Source of the DNA: Gammaproteobacteria bacterium
GTDB taxonomy: Bacteria; Pseudomonadota; Gammaproteobacteria; SZUA-229
Reading direction: 5' to 3'
Length of the DNA stretch: 64,000 bases
Assembly: GCA_030148865.1 (NCBI GenBank)
Contig: JASBSR010000010.1
Coordinates: forward strand, 60,768 to 124,767
A program made the translations under genes and the position numbers. How positions within the stretch are numbered: the stretch's first letter is position 1; every line of letters begins with the position of its first letter. Under the pieces are notes generated by a model. That model searched no databases and was not told where the DNA came from. It saw only the letters and a list, made by a program, of their open reading frames with translations. Below are positions 9,789-20,150 of the stretch, one piece after another.

Positions 9789-10671
9789 CTGTCTGCGTTG
9801 CCGTTTCAGCAGGTTTGGTGGTTTCATCGCCAGCTGTGCCGTCAGTGCCAGGCGCATTGTGCCAGACCAGTAACACTTCACGGCTGCGATCTAACAGTGC
9901 CAGTGGCTCGGCGCTGACGCGTGCAAAAGGTTCACCCAGCGGGCGTTCGACCCTAGTGATAGTTGCCACCGGATAGTTAGGCGGAAAGCGCCCACCGAGA
10001 CCGGAGCTAATCAGTAAATCACCTTCGCGGATATCTGCGTTATGAGGAATGTGACGCAGATCGAGGGTATCAGTCTTGCCGGTGCCAAAAGCGACTGCGC
10101 GCAGACCCGTGCGATTGACCTGTATCGGCAGGGCATGACTGGCATCAGTAATCAGCATCATCGTTGAGCTGGTGGCGTTGACGTGCACAATTTGCCCCAT
10201 GATGCCGTGAGCATCGATCACTGGTTGACCATCATAAACACCATCGCGGCTGCTTTTGTTGAGCATCAGCAGTTGTCGATAGGGGTCGACATCCACGCTC
10301 ATGATTTCAGCGACCAGTGTCTGTTCGCTGATTTTTGGCGTTGCACTTAGCAACTCTCTTAGCCGCGCATTTTCTTTTTCGATGATATCGAGCTTTTGTA
10401 ACTGCACCCGACTTTGTAAATGCAGCTCCTTGAGTTTGCGATTTTCATCACTTAACGCTTCGCGAGAGCTCAGCGCTTCGTCTGACCAGTAATAAAATCG
10501 AATCGGCAGGTCGATGGTGTATTGCAGAGGGTAAAGCAGGTTGGACAGCGCACTGCGCATAAACTCAAGCTGATGCCAGCGATGGTCTGCTGTCATGAGT
10601 ACCACCGAGGCGATGATCAGAATTAGCATTCTGAAAAAAACCGAGGGGCCTTGAAGGAAAAGTGTTTGCAT
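9778..10671 (-). CDS. mreC: Rod shape-determining protein MreC
   Basis: A 297-residue protein with a short cytoplasmic N-terminus, one membrane anchor (about residues 13-28), a coiled coil (about 65-110, rich in Leu/Glu/Lys/Arg) and the beta-rich periplasmic domain with ISSGLGGRFPPNYPVATI typical of MreC. The C-terminal tail (about 275-297) is a low-complexity Thr/Glu/Ala/Asp segment. MreC links the cytoplasmic MreB filament to the periplasmic synthases. It lies 84 bases downstream of mreB and overlaps mreD. Confidence 0.92.
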   Translation of the reverse strand: MQTLFLQGPSVFFRMLILIIASVVLMTADHRWHQLEFMRSALSNLLYPLQYTIDLPIRFYYWSDEALSSREALSDENRKLKELHLQSRVQLQKLDIIEKENARLRELLSATPKISEQTLVAEIMSVDVDPYRQLLMLNKSSRDGVYDGQPVIDAHGIMGQIVHVNATSSTMMLITDASHALPIQVNRTGLRAVAFGTGKTDTLDLRHIPHNADIREGDLLISSGLGGRFPPNYPVATITRVERPLGEPFARVSAEPLALLDRSREVLLVWHNAPGTDGTAGDETTKPAETATQTDEQ

Positions 10672-10755
10672 CAGGGCTGCGCTATCATTGGCTGGTCTGA
10701 ACAGCAGTGCCGTGCAGACCGAGCAGGGCAGGCGGTGCTGATCTGCAAAAGAGGT

Positions 10756-11829
<1,074 letters not shown>

Positions 11830-11844
11830 TTATAGTTATAGTTT

Positions 11845-12005
11845 GGAGCCTGTCTGAGGTAACGCTGAGCTGCTGCGGATAAGTCGATTTGGTGATATTT
11901 CTCGGTCTTGCTCGTTAAATAGCTGTGCTATTTGCTTCGAAAGATCAAAAAATTTATCTCAAATTGGCTTCTCCTCGCTACGATCAGTTACATCCGACAG
12001 GCTCC
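11845..12005. mobile_element. MITE-like element with 19-bp terminal inverted repeats
   Basis: The left end GGAGCCTGTCTGAGGTAAC (11845-11863) and the right end GTTACATCCGACAGGCTCC (11987-12005) are inverted copies differing at two positions. The 161-bp unit lacks a credible open frame and has an internal hairpin AAATAGC-TGT-GCTATTT. It sits in the mreB/gatC divergent promoter region. It is non-autonomous if mobile; no clear target duplication was seen. The remaining 12006-12241 holds no other recognisable feature. Confidence 0.6.
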
Positions 12006-12241
12006 CAAAGAATATAGGACAAACGGCACAGTTTTTGTCTATTTTGCCGAAAATGTGCGCGTACTGTAGCAACCGTACTCTCTATGGGCAAGCAGAATCA
12101 CCTCGGATGCTGCGTCAAGAGAGACTCTTTGCGTGGGTGATGGTTCCATCTATAAAAATGGGTGTATAGAGCCAGGGCCCAGAGTATGCTAACTTGCCGC
12201 CTCTTAAAGAACCATCGCGAACACCGTTGTCTGGAGTTTTC

Positions 12242-12529
12242 ATGTCACTTGATGCTGATCAGGTCAAAAAAATTGCCCATCTCGCCCGTCTCAAAATTGA
12301 CGACACTGATGTGCCCGGTTATGTCACTAACCTGAGCAATATTCTGGAAATATTCGAGCAGATGCGCACGATCGATACTGCCAATGTCACCCCGATGTCA
12401 CACCCGGTGGAAGCGGTGCAGCGTTTACGCGATGACGAAGTTCGTGAAACCGACCAGCGCGACGTTTTTCAGGCGCTTGCGCCCAGCACCGAGAACGGCC
12501 TGTATCTGGTGCCCCGGGTGATCGAGTAA
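12242..12529 (+). CDS. gatC: Asp-tRNA(Asn)/Glu-tRNA(Gln) amidotransferase subunit C
   Basis: A 95-residue protein, the normal GatC length, beginning [19 protein letters not shown] and containing the conserved [14 protein letters not shown] and PMSHPV segments. GatC stabilises the GatA-GatB contact in the complex that converts Glu-tRNA(Gln) or Asp-tRNA(Asn) to the amide forms. ATG 12242 is chosen with GGAG about 7 bases upstream; a TTG at 12194 would add 16 residues. It is first in gatC-gatA-gatB. Confidence 0.93.
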   Translation: MSLDADQVKKIAHLARLKIDDTDVPGYVTNLSNILEIFEQMRTIDTANVTPMSHPVEAVQRLRDDEVRETDQRDVFQALAPSTENGLYLVPRVIE

Positions 12530-12557
12530 ACCAGAGCCTGAGTGCGAAGTATTAAAG

Positions 12558-14021
12558 ATGAGTGATTTTCACACCCTGTCATTGAGTGACCTCGCCGGCC
12601 TGTTACAGGCCGGCGAGGTCAGTAGCCAGCAGCTCACCGAGTATTTTCTGGCGCGCATCAAGCAGTACGATGACCAGCTCAATAGTTTTATCACGGTCGC
12701 AGAACAGCAGGCAATGCAGGCCGCTGAGGCTGCCGACGTCAGACTTAAGAACGGCCATACCGATGCGCTCTGTGGCGTGCCGTTTGCGCACAAAGATATT
12801 TTTTGCAGCGAAGGCCTGCGCACCAGTTGCGGCTCGAAAATGCTGGATAATTTTATCTCGCCCTACGATGCCACCGTAGTTCACCAGTTGAAACAGGCGG
12901 GCGCGGTGATGCTGGGTAAAACCAATATGGATGAGTTCGCCATGGGCTCTTCTAACGAAACCAGTTATTACGGTGTGGTGAGAAACCCCTGGAATCTGGA
13001 CTGTGTGCCCGGCGGGTCATCCGGCGGTTCTGCGGCCAGCGTCGCTGCGCGTATTATCCCTGCCGCCACCGGCACCGATACCGGTGGTTCTATTCGCCAG
13101 CCAGCAGCGCTGTGTGGCATTACCGGTATCAAGCCAACCTATGGCACGGTCTCGCGCTACGGTATGATTGCTTTTGCCTCCAGTCTCGACCAGGCAGGTC
13201 CGATGGCACAGAGCGCGGAAGACTGCGCGCTGTTACTCAACGTCATGACCGGCTTTGATGAAAAAGACTCCACCAGTCTGGAACGCGACAAAGAAGATTA
13301 CACCCATGCGCTCAACCTGCCTTTGCGTGGTCTGCGCATCGGCCTGCCGAAAGAATTTTTTGCAGAAGGCATGAATGTGGCGGTGGATGCAGTGATTCAG
13401 CAGGCCTTGCAGCAATACAAAGCCATGGGCGCAGAACTGGTCGACATCGAACTGCCGAACAGTCATCTGTCAGTACCGGTTTACTATGTGGTTGCACCCG
13501 CCGAGTGCTCGGCCAATCTTTCGCGCTTTGATGGCGTGCGTTACGGTTATCGTTGCGAACATCCGGAAAATTTAACTGATCTGTACGAACGCTCGCGCGG
13601 TGAAGGCTTTGGTGCAGAAGTGAAACGTCGCATCATGGTGGGCACCTACGCCCTGTCTGCTGGTTATTATGACGCGTATTATTTAAAAGCCCAGCAACTG
13701 CGACATTTGATCAGCGATGATTTCAAACAGGCCTTCGAGACAGTCGATGTCATCATGGGGCCGACGACGCCGGGCACTGCGTTCAGGATTGGCGAGAAAT
13801 CGGATGACCCGATCTCGATGTACTTGTCAGATATATACACCATTGCCGTGAATCTCGCCGGTCTGCCGGGGATGTCGATCCCGGCAGGGTTTGCCAATAA
13901 TATGCCGGTGGGCTTGCAGATCATTGGTAATTATTTTGATGAAAGCCGTTTGCTGAATGTTGCACACCAGTACCAGCAGGGAACGGACTGGCACATGCGA
14001 ATCCCGAAGGGATTCGAATAA
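12558..14021 (+). CDS. gatA: Asp-tRNA(Asn)/Glu-tRNA(Gln) amidotransferase subunit A
   Basis: A 487-residue amidase-signature enzyme that releases ammonia from glutamine for GatB. The Ser-cis-Ser-Lys catalytic triad is intact: Lys79 in FAHKDIF, Ser154 in [10 protein letters not shown] and Ser178 in [12 protein letters not shown]. These coincide with the published positions in Staphylococcus aureus GatA. The gene starts 28 bases after gatC and is followed by a GC-rich palindrome and a degraded repeat before gatB. Confidence 0.96.
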   Translation: MSDFHTLSLSDLAGLLQAGEVSSQQLTEYFLARIKQYDDQLNSFITVAEQQAMQAAEAADVRLKNGHTDALCGVPFAHKDIFCSEGLRTSCGSKMLDNFISPYDATVVHQLKQAGAVMLGKTNMDEFAMGSSNETSYYGVVRNPWNLDCVPGGSSGGSAASVAARIIPAATGTDTGGSIRQPAALCGITGIKPTYGTVSRYGMIAFASSLDQAGPMAQSAEDCALLLNVMTGFDEKDSTSLERDKEDYTHALNLPLRGLRIGLPKEFFAEGMNVAVDAVIQQALQQYKAMGAELVDIELPNSHLSVPVYYVVAPAECSANLSRFDGVRYGYRCEHPENLTDLYERSRGEGFGAEVKRRIMVGTYALSAGYYDAYYLKAQQLRHLISDDFKQAFETVDVIMGPTTPGTAFRIGEKSDDPISMYLSDIYTIAVNLAGLPGMSIPAGFANNMPVGLQIIGNYFDESRLLNVAHQYQQGTDWHMRIPKGFE

Positions 14022-14067
14022 AAAGCTTGTGCCCGAATGATTTTCTCGGGTGTGAAAATTAATGTAG

Positions 14068-14165
14068 CCCGGATTAGCGGAGCCCAATCCGGGGGATTTT
14101 GTATTAATCCTTATTCGCGTTTATTTGCGTTATTTGCGGACTAATAGTTTTTTGCCTTTGTGGCC
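14068..14165. repeat. CCCGGATT palindrome and degraded ATTTGCG repeat between gatA and gatB
   Basis: CCCGGATT (14068-14075) and AATCCGGG (14086-14093) form a perfect 8-bp stem, a motif common in proteobacterial intergenic repeats. Right after it, 14110-14165 reads ATTCGCGTTTATTTGCGTTA then TTGCGGACTAATAG and GCCTTTGTGGCC, which looks like one arm of the palindromes seen complete elsewhere. A weak terminator role is possible. Confidence 0.5.
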
Positions 14166-14176
14166 TGATATTTATC

Positions 14177-15610
14177 ATGAACTACGAAACAGTTATCGGT
14201 TTAGAGATCCACGTGCAGTTGGCGACGAAGTCGAAAATATTTTCGGCGGCGAGCACGGCTTATGGTGCTGCGCCCAATACTCAGGCCTGCGCCGTTGATC
14301 TGGCTTTGCCCGGGGTGTTACCGGTGTTGAATAAAGAAGCTGTGCACATGGCGACCAAATTTGGTCTTGCTATCGGTGCCGAAGTCGCGCCACGCTCGGT
14401 ATTCGCGCGCAAAAATTATTTTTACCCGGATCTGCCCAAGGGCTACCAGATTAGTCAGTTCGAATTGCCCATCGTTGGCACTGGTCATCTCGATATCGAA
14501 CTCAAGGGTGGTGAGACCAAACGCATTGGCGTGACGCGTGCGCATCTCGAAGAAGATGCCGGTAAGTCGTTGCACGAAGATTTTGCCGGCATGACGGGTA
14601 TCGATTTAAATCGTGCCGGCACGCCGTTGCTGGAAGTGGTGTCTGAGCCAGATATGCGCAGCGCCGAAGAAGCCGTCGCTTACATGAAAAAAATGCACGC
14701 GCTGGTGACCTATCTCGAAATCTGCGATGGCAATATGCAGGAAGGCTCGTTTCGCTGCGACGCCAATGTCTCGGTGCGCCCGGTGGGGCAGGCTGAATTC
14801 GGTGCCCGCGCCGAAATCAAAAACATTAACTCTTTTCGCTTTGTCGAGCGCGCGATCAATTACGAAGTTGAACGCCAGATCGATTTGATCGAAGAGGGTG
14901 GTGTGGTGGTGCAGGAAACCCGGCTCTATGACGCCGATCGCGATGAAACCCGCTCGATGCGCAGCAAGGAAGAAGCCAATGATTATCGCTATTTCCCAGA
15001 TCCGGATTTGCTGCCAGTTGTGATTAGCGCTGAATATCTCGAACAGGTGCGCGCGGAACTACCGGAGCTGCCGGAAGAGAAAAAACAGCGGTATATAGAT
15101 ACTTTTGGGTTATCGCCATACGATGCCGCTGGACTCACCGCTTCACGCGAACTGGCGGACTATTTTGAAACCGTGATAGAAAAAACTGGCGATGTCAGGC
15201 TGTCTGCTAACTGGATCAGCGGTGAAATGTCAGCGCGCTTGAACAAAGATGATCTGAGTATCGCTGAGTCGAAAGTCAGTGCCGAAGCATTTGCCGGTTT
15301 ATTATTGCGCATCAAGGACAACACCATCTCCGGAAAAATTGCTAAGGAAGTGTTCGAGGCGATGTGGAATGGCGAAGGTAGTGCCGATGCGGTGATCGAA
15401 GTCAAAGGTCTGAAGCAGATCACTGACACCGGCGCGATCGAGAGCATGGTCGATGAAGTCATCGCCAACAATGCAGGTCAGTTCGCCGAACTCAAATCCG
15501 GCAAAGATAAACTCATGGGCTTTTTCGTCGGTCAGGTGTTAAAGGCATCCAAAGGCAAGGCCAATCCTGCGCAGGTAAATGAACTGATCCGCAAGAAGCT
15601 ACAGGACTAA
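14177..15610 (+). CDS. gatB: Asp-tRNA(Asn)/Glu-tRNA(Gln) amidotransferase subunit B
   Basis: A 477-residue GatB of normal size. N-terminal [17 protein letters not shown] opening (here [19 protein letters not shown]), the conserved [14 protein letters not shown] motif, [11 protein letters not shown] and [14 protein letters not shown] identify the kinase/cradle domain. The last ~150 residues form the helical and YqeY-like tRNA-binding tail. GatB phosphorylates the mischarged glutamyl or aspartyl group and transfers ammonia from GatA. It is separated from gatA by 155 bases of repeat sequence. Confidence 0.96.
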   Translation: MNYETVIGLEIHVQLATKSKIFSAASTAYGAAPNTQACAVDLALPGVLPVLNKEAVHMATKFGLAIGAEVAPRSVFARKNYFYPDLPKGYQISQFELPIVGTGHLDIELKGGETKRIGVTRAHLEEDAGKSLHEDFAGMTGIDLNRAGTPLLEVVSEPDMRSAEEAVAYMKKMHALVTYLEICDGNMQEGSFRCDANVSVRPVGQAEFGARAEIKNINSFRFVERAINYEVERQIDLIEEGGVVVQETRLYDADRDETRSMRSKEEANDYRYFPDPDLLPVVISAEYLEQVRAELPELPEEKKQRYIDTFGLSPYDAAGLTASRELADYFETVIEKTGDVRLSANWISGEMSARLNKDDLSIAESKVSAEAFAGLLLRIKDNTISGKIAKEVFEAMWNGEGSADAVIEVKGLKQITDTGAIESMVDEVIANNAGQFAELKSGKDKLMGFFVGQVLKASKGKANPAQVNELIRKKLQD

Positions 15611-15618
15611 AACGGATG

Positions 15619-15747
15619 TCCACAGATGAACGCAGATGACCACAGATTAAGATTACTTGGCTGAAACCAGGGTCATCGCACAGCCTTTAAGCTGTAATTA
15701 AGCGAAACAATAATAGCTGTTCAGGTTTATCTGCGTTCATCTGTGGA
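15619..15747. repeat. Perfect 19-bp inverted repeat, CACAGATGAACGCAGAT type
   Basis: TCCACAGATGAACGCAGAT (15619-15637) and its exact reverse complement (15729-15747) bound a 129-bp element with a second copy of CCACAGATT inside the left arm. It starts nine bases after the gatB stop. No coding content. Confidence 0.75.
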
Positions 15748-15796
15748 TAATAATTTATGCTTTTGATGTATGATTTATGTGGCCAGGAAATAACAA

Positions 15797-16126
15797 ATGA
15801 CTGAATCTGAATTTCGTGATCTTGCAGATCAAACCATCGAAGATATCCAGACCGCGATTGATGATAGCGGTGCCGATGTTGATTATGAAGAATCCGGTGG
15901 TGTGCTAACACTGGAGTTCGACAACGGCAGTAAAATTATTTTCAGCAGGCAGGCGCCAGTGAAGCAACTCTGGATGGCGGCGAAGTCAGGTGGTTTTCAT
16001 TTTGATTATGATGAAACTAAACAGCAGTGGCTGCTGGATTCTGATACACACGAGGAACTGTATGCCATGCTCAGTCGTCTGGCCAGTGAGCAAGGGGGCG
16101 AGCCAGTGGCGTTGGCAGCGCCCTGA
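15797..16126 (+). CDS. cyaY: Iron-sulfur cluster assembly protein CyaY (frataxin)
   Basis: A 109-residue bacterial frataxin, near the E. coli length (106). An acidic N-terminal helix (EFRDLADQTIEDIQTAIDD) is followed by the beta-sheet with LEFDNGSKIIFSRQ, KQLWMAAKSGGFHF and a C-terminal helix. The conserved Trp and the acidic ridge used for iron binding are visible. CyaY modulates IscS activity. In many Gammaproteobacteria it lies near lysA or hemC rather than gatB, so the context here says little. It has no obvious co-transcribed neighbour. Confidence 0.92.
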   Translation: MTESEFRDLADQTIEDIQTAIDDSGADVDYEESGGVLTLEFDNGSKIIFSRQAPVKQLWMAAKSGGFHFDYDETKQQWLLDSDTHEELYAMLSRLASEQGGEPVALAAP

Positions 16127-16194
16127 GTTAAAAAATATATCACCATAAAGGTGTAGACAAAAAAACAGGTGCAGCCCGGCTGAGATGGCAGGCT

Positions 16195-16602
16195 TTAGAT
16201 GAAAACCCTGACCTCGGTGGCAGCGCTATCGCGAATCCGCCATGCGCGCATTTCCAGTACACCACGGGTGTTGAGCGAAATAATTAAATAACAGGCATCG
16301 GGATACCCGGTCTGCTCAATGTCGAGTGCAGATACCTGTGCCGGTGCACCGGGGTGTGAATACACAATCGCGACCAGCTGCTCGTCACTTTCTCGGAGCT
16401 GGCGCAGGCTATCGATTAGCTGTTGTGTGTCCATTTGATAATGCTGCTGACAGTCAGCAGCGCGATTGTCGATGGCCAGATAACGCATACTTTGATCCGC
16501 CGCCTGGATGATGAGGCCACAAATTTCCTGTTCTGAATTTTGTTGTGCGTGCGCCAGCATGCGATTCACCAGGGGACGCGGTAGACTGAGCGCGCTATTC
16601 AT
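16195..16602 (-). CDS. JAMM/Mov34 (M67-like) protein with altered metal motif
   Basis: A 135-residue protein with the MPN fold order: Glu26 in EICGLI, then YSHPGAPAQVSALD (residues 81-94) and a YLIISL strand. The JAMM motif is normally HxHP(x6)Sx2D; here the first His is Tyr81, while His83, Ser91 and Asp94 are kept. This may weaken or abolish zinc hydrolysis. ATG 16602 overlaps the moeB stop as ATGA, so the two are translationally coupled. M67 enzymes beside E1-like proteins typically process sulfur-carrier or ubiquitin-like C-termini, but no such carrier gene is here. Confidence 0.72.
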   Translation of the reverse strand: MNSALSLPRPLVNRMLAHAQQNSEQEICGLIIQAADQSMRYLAIDNRAADCQQHYQMDTQQLIDSLRQLRESDEQLVAIVYSHPGAPAQVSALDIEQTGYPDACYLIISLNTRGVLEMRAWRIRDSAATEVRVFI

Positions 16603-17399
16603 ATTGACATTATCCCGCCCGATTTTGCCTGGTTCGACACTGAACCAGCCGAGCCAGAACCGCAAATGGGGCATTTATTATCACGCTTGAAGCTCATGTT
16701 GCGCCAGTCCAGTGCGAGAGCATCGAACAGTAACAGCCGGCCACTGGATTTTTCACCCAGCTGGCAGATGAGCTTAATGGCTTCCAGCGCCTGCATGCTG
16801 CCGATGATGCCGACCACTGGTGCGAGTATGCCGTTCTCGCTACAGGTTTCCTGAGTGGTGTCGTCAGTGGCGGGATACAGACATTGATAACAGGCAGCGT
16901 CGGCATCGCGAAAATCGAATACTGCGAGTTGAGCTTCGAAGCGAATCGCCGCACCCGATACCAGCGGCGTGCAGTGCTGTACGCAGGCGGCATTGATGGC
17001 GTAACGCGAACTGAAATTATCGGTGGCATCGAGCACGACGTCGGCGACAGTGACTGCGGCGGCCAGCGCTGCGGAATCCAGACGTTGAGTGCTGCAATGA
17101 ATCGTGATCTCGGGATTCAACGCCAGCAGATTGTTGCGCGCGGAGTCGACTTTGGTGCTGCCGAGATTCTCCGTGCGGTGCACAATCTGGCGTTGCAGAT
17201 TGCTGAGTTCAACCCGGTCATCATCGACCAGCGTCAGCGTGCCGACACCTGCCGCCGCAAGATACATCGCCGCCGGTGAGCCCAGACCACCGAGACCAAT
17301 AATCAGCACGTGTGCATCATGCAGGCGCTGCTGACCCTCGAAGCCGAGCTGCGGCAGCATAATGTGGCGGTTGTAACGCAATAACTGGGAATCATCCAT
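16599..17399 (-). CDS. moeB: MoeB/ThiF-family adenylyltransferase (E1-like)
   Basis: A 266-residue E1-like protein. Motifs in order: LLRYNRHIMLPQLG, nucleotide loop LIIGLGGLGSPAA (about residues 32-44), VELSNLQRQIVH, DATDNFSSRY, and zinc ligands CYQC (about 188-191) and CPIC near the C-terminus. It adenylates the C-terminal glycine of MoaD (or ThiS), a step in molybdopterin or thiazole sulfur transfer. It may also act with the coupled JAMM protein. Position next to prmC-prfA-hemA is conserved in Gammaproteobacteria. The modABC molybdate transporter at 35-38 kb fits a need for molybdenum cofactor. Confidence 0.87.
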   Translation of the reverse strand: MDDSQLLRYNRHIMLPQLGFEGQQRLHDAHVLIIGLGGLGSPAAMYLAAAGVGTLTLVDDDRVELSNLQRQIVHRTENLGSTKVDSARNNLLALNPEITIHCSTQRLDSAALAAAVTVADVVLDATDNFSSRYAINAACVQHCTPLVSGAAIRFEAQLAVFDFRDADAACYQCLYPATDDTTQETCSENGILAPVVGIIGSMQALEAIKLICQLGEKSSGRLLLFDALALDWRNMSFKRDNKCPICGSGSAGSVSNQAKSGGIMSI

Positions 17400-17446
17400 G
17401 GCGATGATTTTACGCCAGCTGGGGGGTGATTGCCTGCTGAAAAAGA

Positions 17447-17689
17447 TTTGCCGCAGAGAGCACAGAGGTCACTGAGAAAGAGATTTCCTGGTAAAAGCCA
17501 ATTAATGACCGCAAAGAAAAAGCTATTATTTTGTATCTGCTTTGATAGTAACTTGACGTTTATACTGAACAGGCTGGCTAAGTTGGCGCTCAACAATACG
17601 ACAACAGGATTAAGGCTTTTCTTTGCGTCTTTTGTGGCCAGTCACTTTTAGTTTTTACCCTCAGTGACCTCTGTGTTCTCTGTGGCAAA
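17447..17689. repeat. Nested double palindrome
   Basis: Outer arms 17447-17476 and 17660-17689 are inverted copies matching at 28 of 30 positions (core CACAGAGGTCACTGAG). Inside them a different palindrome has arms 17507-17523 (GACCGCAAAGAAAAAGC) and 17614-17639 (GGCTTTTCTTTGCG then TTTTGTGGCC). The unit looks like one repeat family inserted into another. It occupies nearly all of the gap of about 310 bases between moeB and the gene at 17708. Confidence 0.8.
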
Positions 17690-17707
17690 TCCTTCTAAGA
17701 TCAACAG

Positions 17708-18094
17708 CTACAGGTAATTACGCCAGTTGTGCGGGCGCGGGTCGTGCGCCATGGTGTCCGGCTGGTCAAGCAGGCTCTGTTCGCCAGCGCGCTCAAGCCC
17801 GAGGCTGGCGCGCTGGGTGTCCTCGCAATACGCAATCAGGCTGTGGTGGGCGCGGGTCAGTAAGCCCGTTTTGAGCTGGAAGCCAACATCGCGTAACGCA
17901 GCTTCGATCATTTGCAGGGTGAGTTGTTGAATGTCGTAACGAATTCGCAGCACCTGGTTTGTTCTGTAGTACACGCTCTCGATGCCGTGAATATTTTTCA
18001 GTAACTGCTCGGCTTTGGCGGCATCGTCAGCGCCCGAGAGACGGCGGGAAAACCGCAGTTCTCGAGTTTTAATCACATCGCGACAAATAGGCAT
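17708..18094 (-). CDS. Conserved-looking hypothetical protein with HMA-like fold
   Basis: A 128-residue protein of unknown function. Residues about 10-72 have the beta-alpha-beta-beta-alpha-beta pattern of heavy-metal-associated domains (LRFSRRLSGADDAAKAEQLL, then HGIESVYYRTNQVLRIRYD, then QMIEAALRDVGFQL), but without the metal-binding CxxC. The C-terminal part is polar and carries PRPHNWRNYL. It lies between moeB and prmC on the same strand, 46 bases from prmC. A ferredoxin-like regulatory or scaffolding role is possible; no function is claimed. Confidence 0.6.
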   Translation of the reverse strand: MPICRDVIKTRELRFSRRLSGADDAAKAEQLLKNIHGIESVYYRTNQVLRIRYDIQQLTLQMIEAALRDVGFQLKTGLLTRAHHSLIAYCEDTQRASLGLERAGEQSLLDQPDTMAHDPRPHNWRNYL

Positions 18095-18140
18095 GCTGAC
18101 AATCTAGTCCCGCCGCGCGATAAACGCAAGACACCTGTGT

Positions 18141-19019
18141 TTATGACAGACCGGTGCCCGAGTCGTGGTTGCGGGTATTTTGATCATCATTGCGTCGCCC
18201 GCCACTGAGGCGAGGCTGGCCAGCGAGATCCAGCAGTTGCAGCAGATCGATAAAGCCGTGTTGCTGCAGGCACTGACCGACCGGGGCTTTTTGATCATAG
18301 CCGTGCTCGGTGAAAAACCAGCCACCGGGGTGTAATGCACGATGCGCGTGCGCGCACAGATGGCGAATCGCATCCAGGCCATCGGCGCCCGAGCTGAGCG
18401 CGCGTGCCGGCTCGAAGCGAACATCACCCTGAGACAGATGCGGATCGTGCTCGGCGATATAGGGCGGATTAGTCACGATCAAATCGAAGCGCCGGCCACC
18501 GAGATTTTCGAACCAGTCGCTGTGCAGAAATTCCAGATTGCGCAGCTGATGCTGCTCAGCATTGTCCTGGGCGATGGCAATGCACTCGGCAGAAATATCG
18601 CAGGCAGTAACGCGCCAGCAGGGCCGGGCGTACGCCAGCGCAATGGCAATCGCACCGCTGCCGGTGCCGAGATCGAGCACCGCCAGCGGAGTATGGTCAA
18701 AACGCGTGAGCACGGTATCGATCAGCAATTCGGTTTCCGGTCGTGGGATTAAGGTCTCGCTGCTGACTCGCAAAGGCAGTGACCAGAATTCGCGCATACC
18801 GGTGATGTAGGCCACCGGCACACCCTGCGCGCGCTGTGCAATCAGTTGCTGATAATCAGCTTCGAGCTCGAGCCTAAGGATTTTTTCCGGCCAGGTGAAC
18901 AAATAACTGCGCTCGCAGTCGAGGACGTGGCACAGCAGCACTTCAGCATCGAGCACAGCACTCGGTGAATCATCTAGGGCGGTTCTGGCCTGCGCCAGCA
19001 GCTCGCGAATATTCGCCAT
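18141..19019 (-). CDS. prmC: Peptide chain release factor N(5)-glutamine methyltransferase
   Basis: A 292-residue SAM-dependent methyltransferase that modifies the GGQ glutamine of release factors RF1 and RF2. The N-terminal helical domain (about 1-75) is followed by IPRPETELLID, the SAM loop VLDLGTGSGAIAIAL (about 114-128) and the catalytic NPPY at residues 184-187. The last ~25 residues after QPRLSGGRR are an unconserved polar tail. It directly follows its substrate gene prfA (6-base gap), a standard arrangement. Confidence 0.94.
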   Translation of the reverse strand: MANIRELLAQARTALDDSPSAVLDAEVLLCHVLDCERSYLFTWPEKILRLELEADYQQLIAQRAQGVPVAYITGMREFWSLPLRVSSETLIPRPETELLIDTVLTRFDHTPLAVLDLGTGSGAIAIALAYARPCWRVTACDISAECIAIAQDNAEQHQLRNLEFLHSDWFENLGGRRFDLIVTNPPYIAEHDPHLSQGDVRFEPARALSSGADGLDAIRHLCAHAHRALHPGGWFFTEHGYDQKAPVGQCLQQHGFIDLLQLLDLAGQPRLSGGRRNDDQNTRNHDSGTGLS

Positions 19020-19025
19020 GATGGC

Positions 19026-20108
19026 TTAGTCGGCGAGTTGCGCCAGCAGCTCGGCCTGATACTCGCTGATTAGAGGGTCGATGACCGGATCGATATTGCC
19101 CTGGACGAATTCATCGAGTTTATACAGGGTGAGATTGATTCGATGGTCAGTCACACGCCCCTGGGGGAAGTTGTAGGTGCGTATGCGTTCCGAACGATCG
19201 CCGCTGCCGACCAGCGACTTGCGAGTTTGCGCTTGTTCGCTGCGGCGTTTCTCCAGTTCAGCATCCATGATACGCGCCTGCAATAATGACATCGCGCGTG
19301 CCTTGTTCTTATGCTGTGAACGTTCGTCCTGACATTCCACCACGGTGCCGGTGGGAATATGGGTGAGGCGCACCGCAGAATCGGTTTTATTCACGTGCTG
19401 GCCACCGGCCCCGGACGCACGGTAAGTATCGACGCGTAAATCAGCAGGATTAATTTCAATCTGCTCGACATCATCGACCTCGGGCATAATCGCGACCGTG
19501 GCGGCCGAGGTGTGTACCCGGCCCTGAGATTCGGTTTCCGGTACGCGCTGCACACGGTGGGCACCGGATTCAAATTTCAAACGTGAATAGGCACCGGTAC
19601 CGATGATGCGCGCGATGATTTCTTTATAACCACCGTGTTCACCGAGATTCTGATTAAGAATTTCCACCTGCCAGCGGCGCAGTTCGGCGTAGCGCGAATA
19701 CATGCGAAATAAATCGCCGGCAAAAATCGCCGCTTCATCGCCACCGGTGCCGGCGCGAATTTCGAGAAAAATATTGCTGTCGTCGTGCGGGTCTCTGGGC
19801 AGTAAATGTTTTTGCAGTTCGAGTTCCAGGTTTTCTAACTGATCTTTGCTGTGCTCGAATTCATCACGCGCCATTTCCCTCACTTCGGGGTCAGTATCGC
19901 GCAACATGTCTTCGGCAGCGGTCAATTCTTTTTGCACGTTTTGATAATCACGAAAACAGCTGACGACGGGTTCGAGCTGAGCGTATTCGCGCGACAGGTC
20001 ACGAAATTTATTCTGGTTGGAAATGACCTCGGCGTCGGCGAGCAAACCCGAAATTTCTTCGTGACGGTCGAGCAGACGATGTAGTTTATTGAGAATAGAG
20101 TCTTTCAT
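19026..20108 (-). CDS. prfA: Peptide chain release factor 1
   Basis: A 360-residue RF1 of exact family length. The codon-recognition tripeptide region PET at residues 190-192 and the peptidyl-hydrolysis GGQ at residues 235-237 ([17 protein letters not shown]) are intact. RF1 reads UAA and UAG. It is between hemA (upstream) and prmC (downstream), as in E. coli and Pseudomonas. Confidence 0.97.
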   Translation of the reverse strand: MKDSILNKLHRLLDRHEEISGLLADAEVISNQNKFRDLSREYAQLEPVVSCFRDYQNVQKELTAAEDMLRDTDPEVREMARDEFEHSKDQLENLELELQKHLLPRDPHDDSNIFLEIRAGTGGDEAAIFAGDLFRMYSRYAELRRWQVEILNQNLGEHGGYKEIIARIIGTGAYSRLKFESGAHRVQRVPETESQGRVHTSAATVAIMPEVDDVEQIEINPADLRVDTYRASGAGGQHVNKTDSAVRLTHIPTGTVVECQDERSQHKNKARAMSLLQARIMDAELEKRRSEQAQTRKSLVGSGDRSERIRTYNFPQGRVTDHRINLTLYKLDEFVQGNIDPVIDPLISEYQAELLAQLAD

Positions 20109-20150
20109 GCATGTGTTGCCGAGCGCTGCGCAGCTGCAGCGCCGCCGAGT

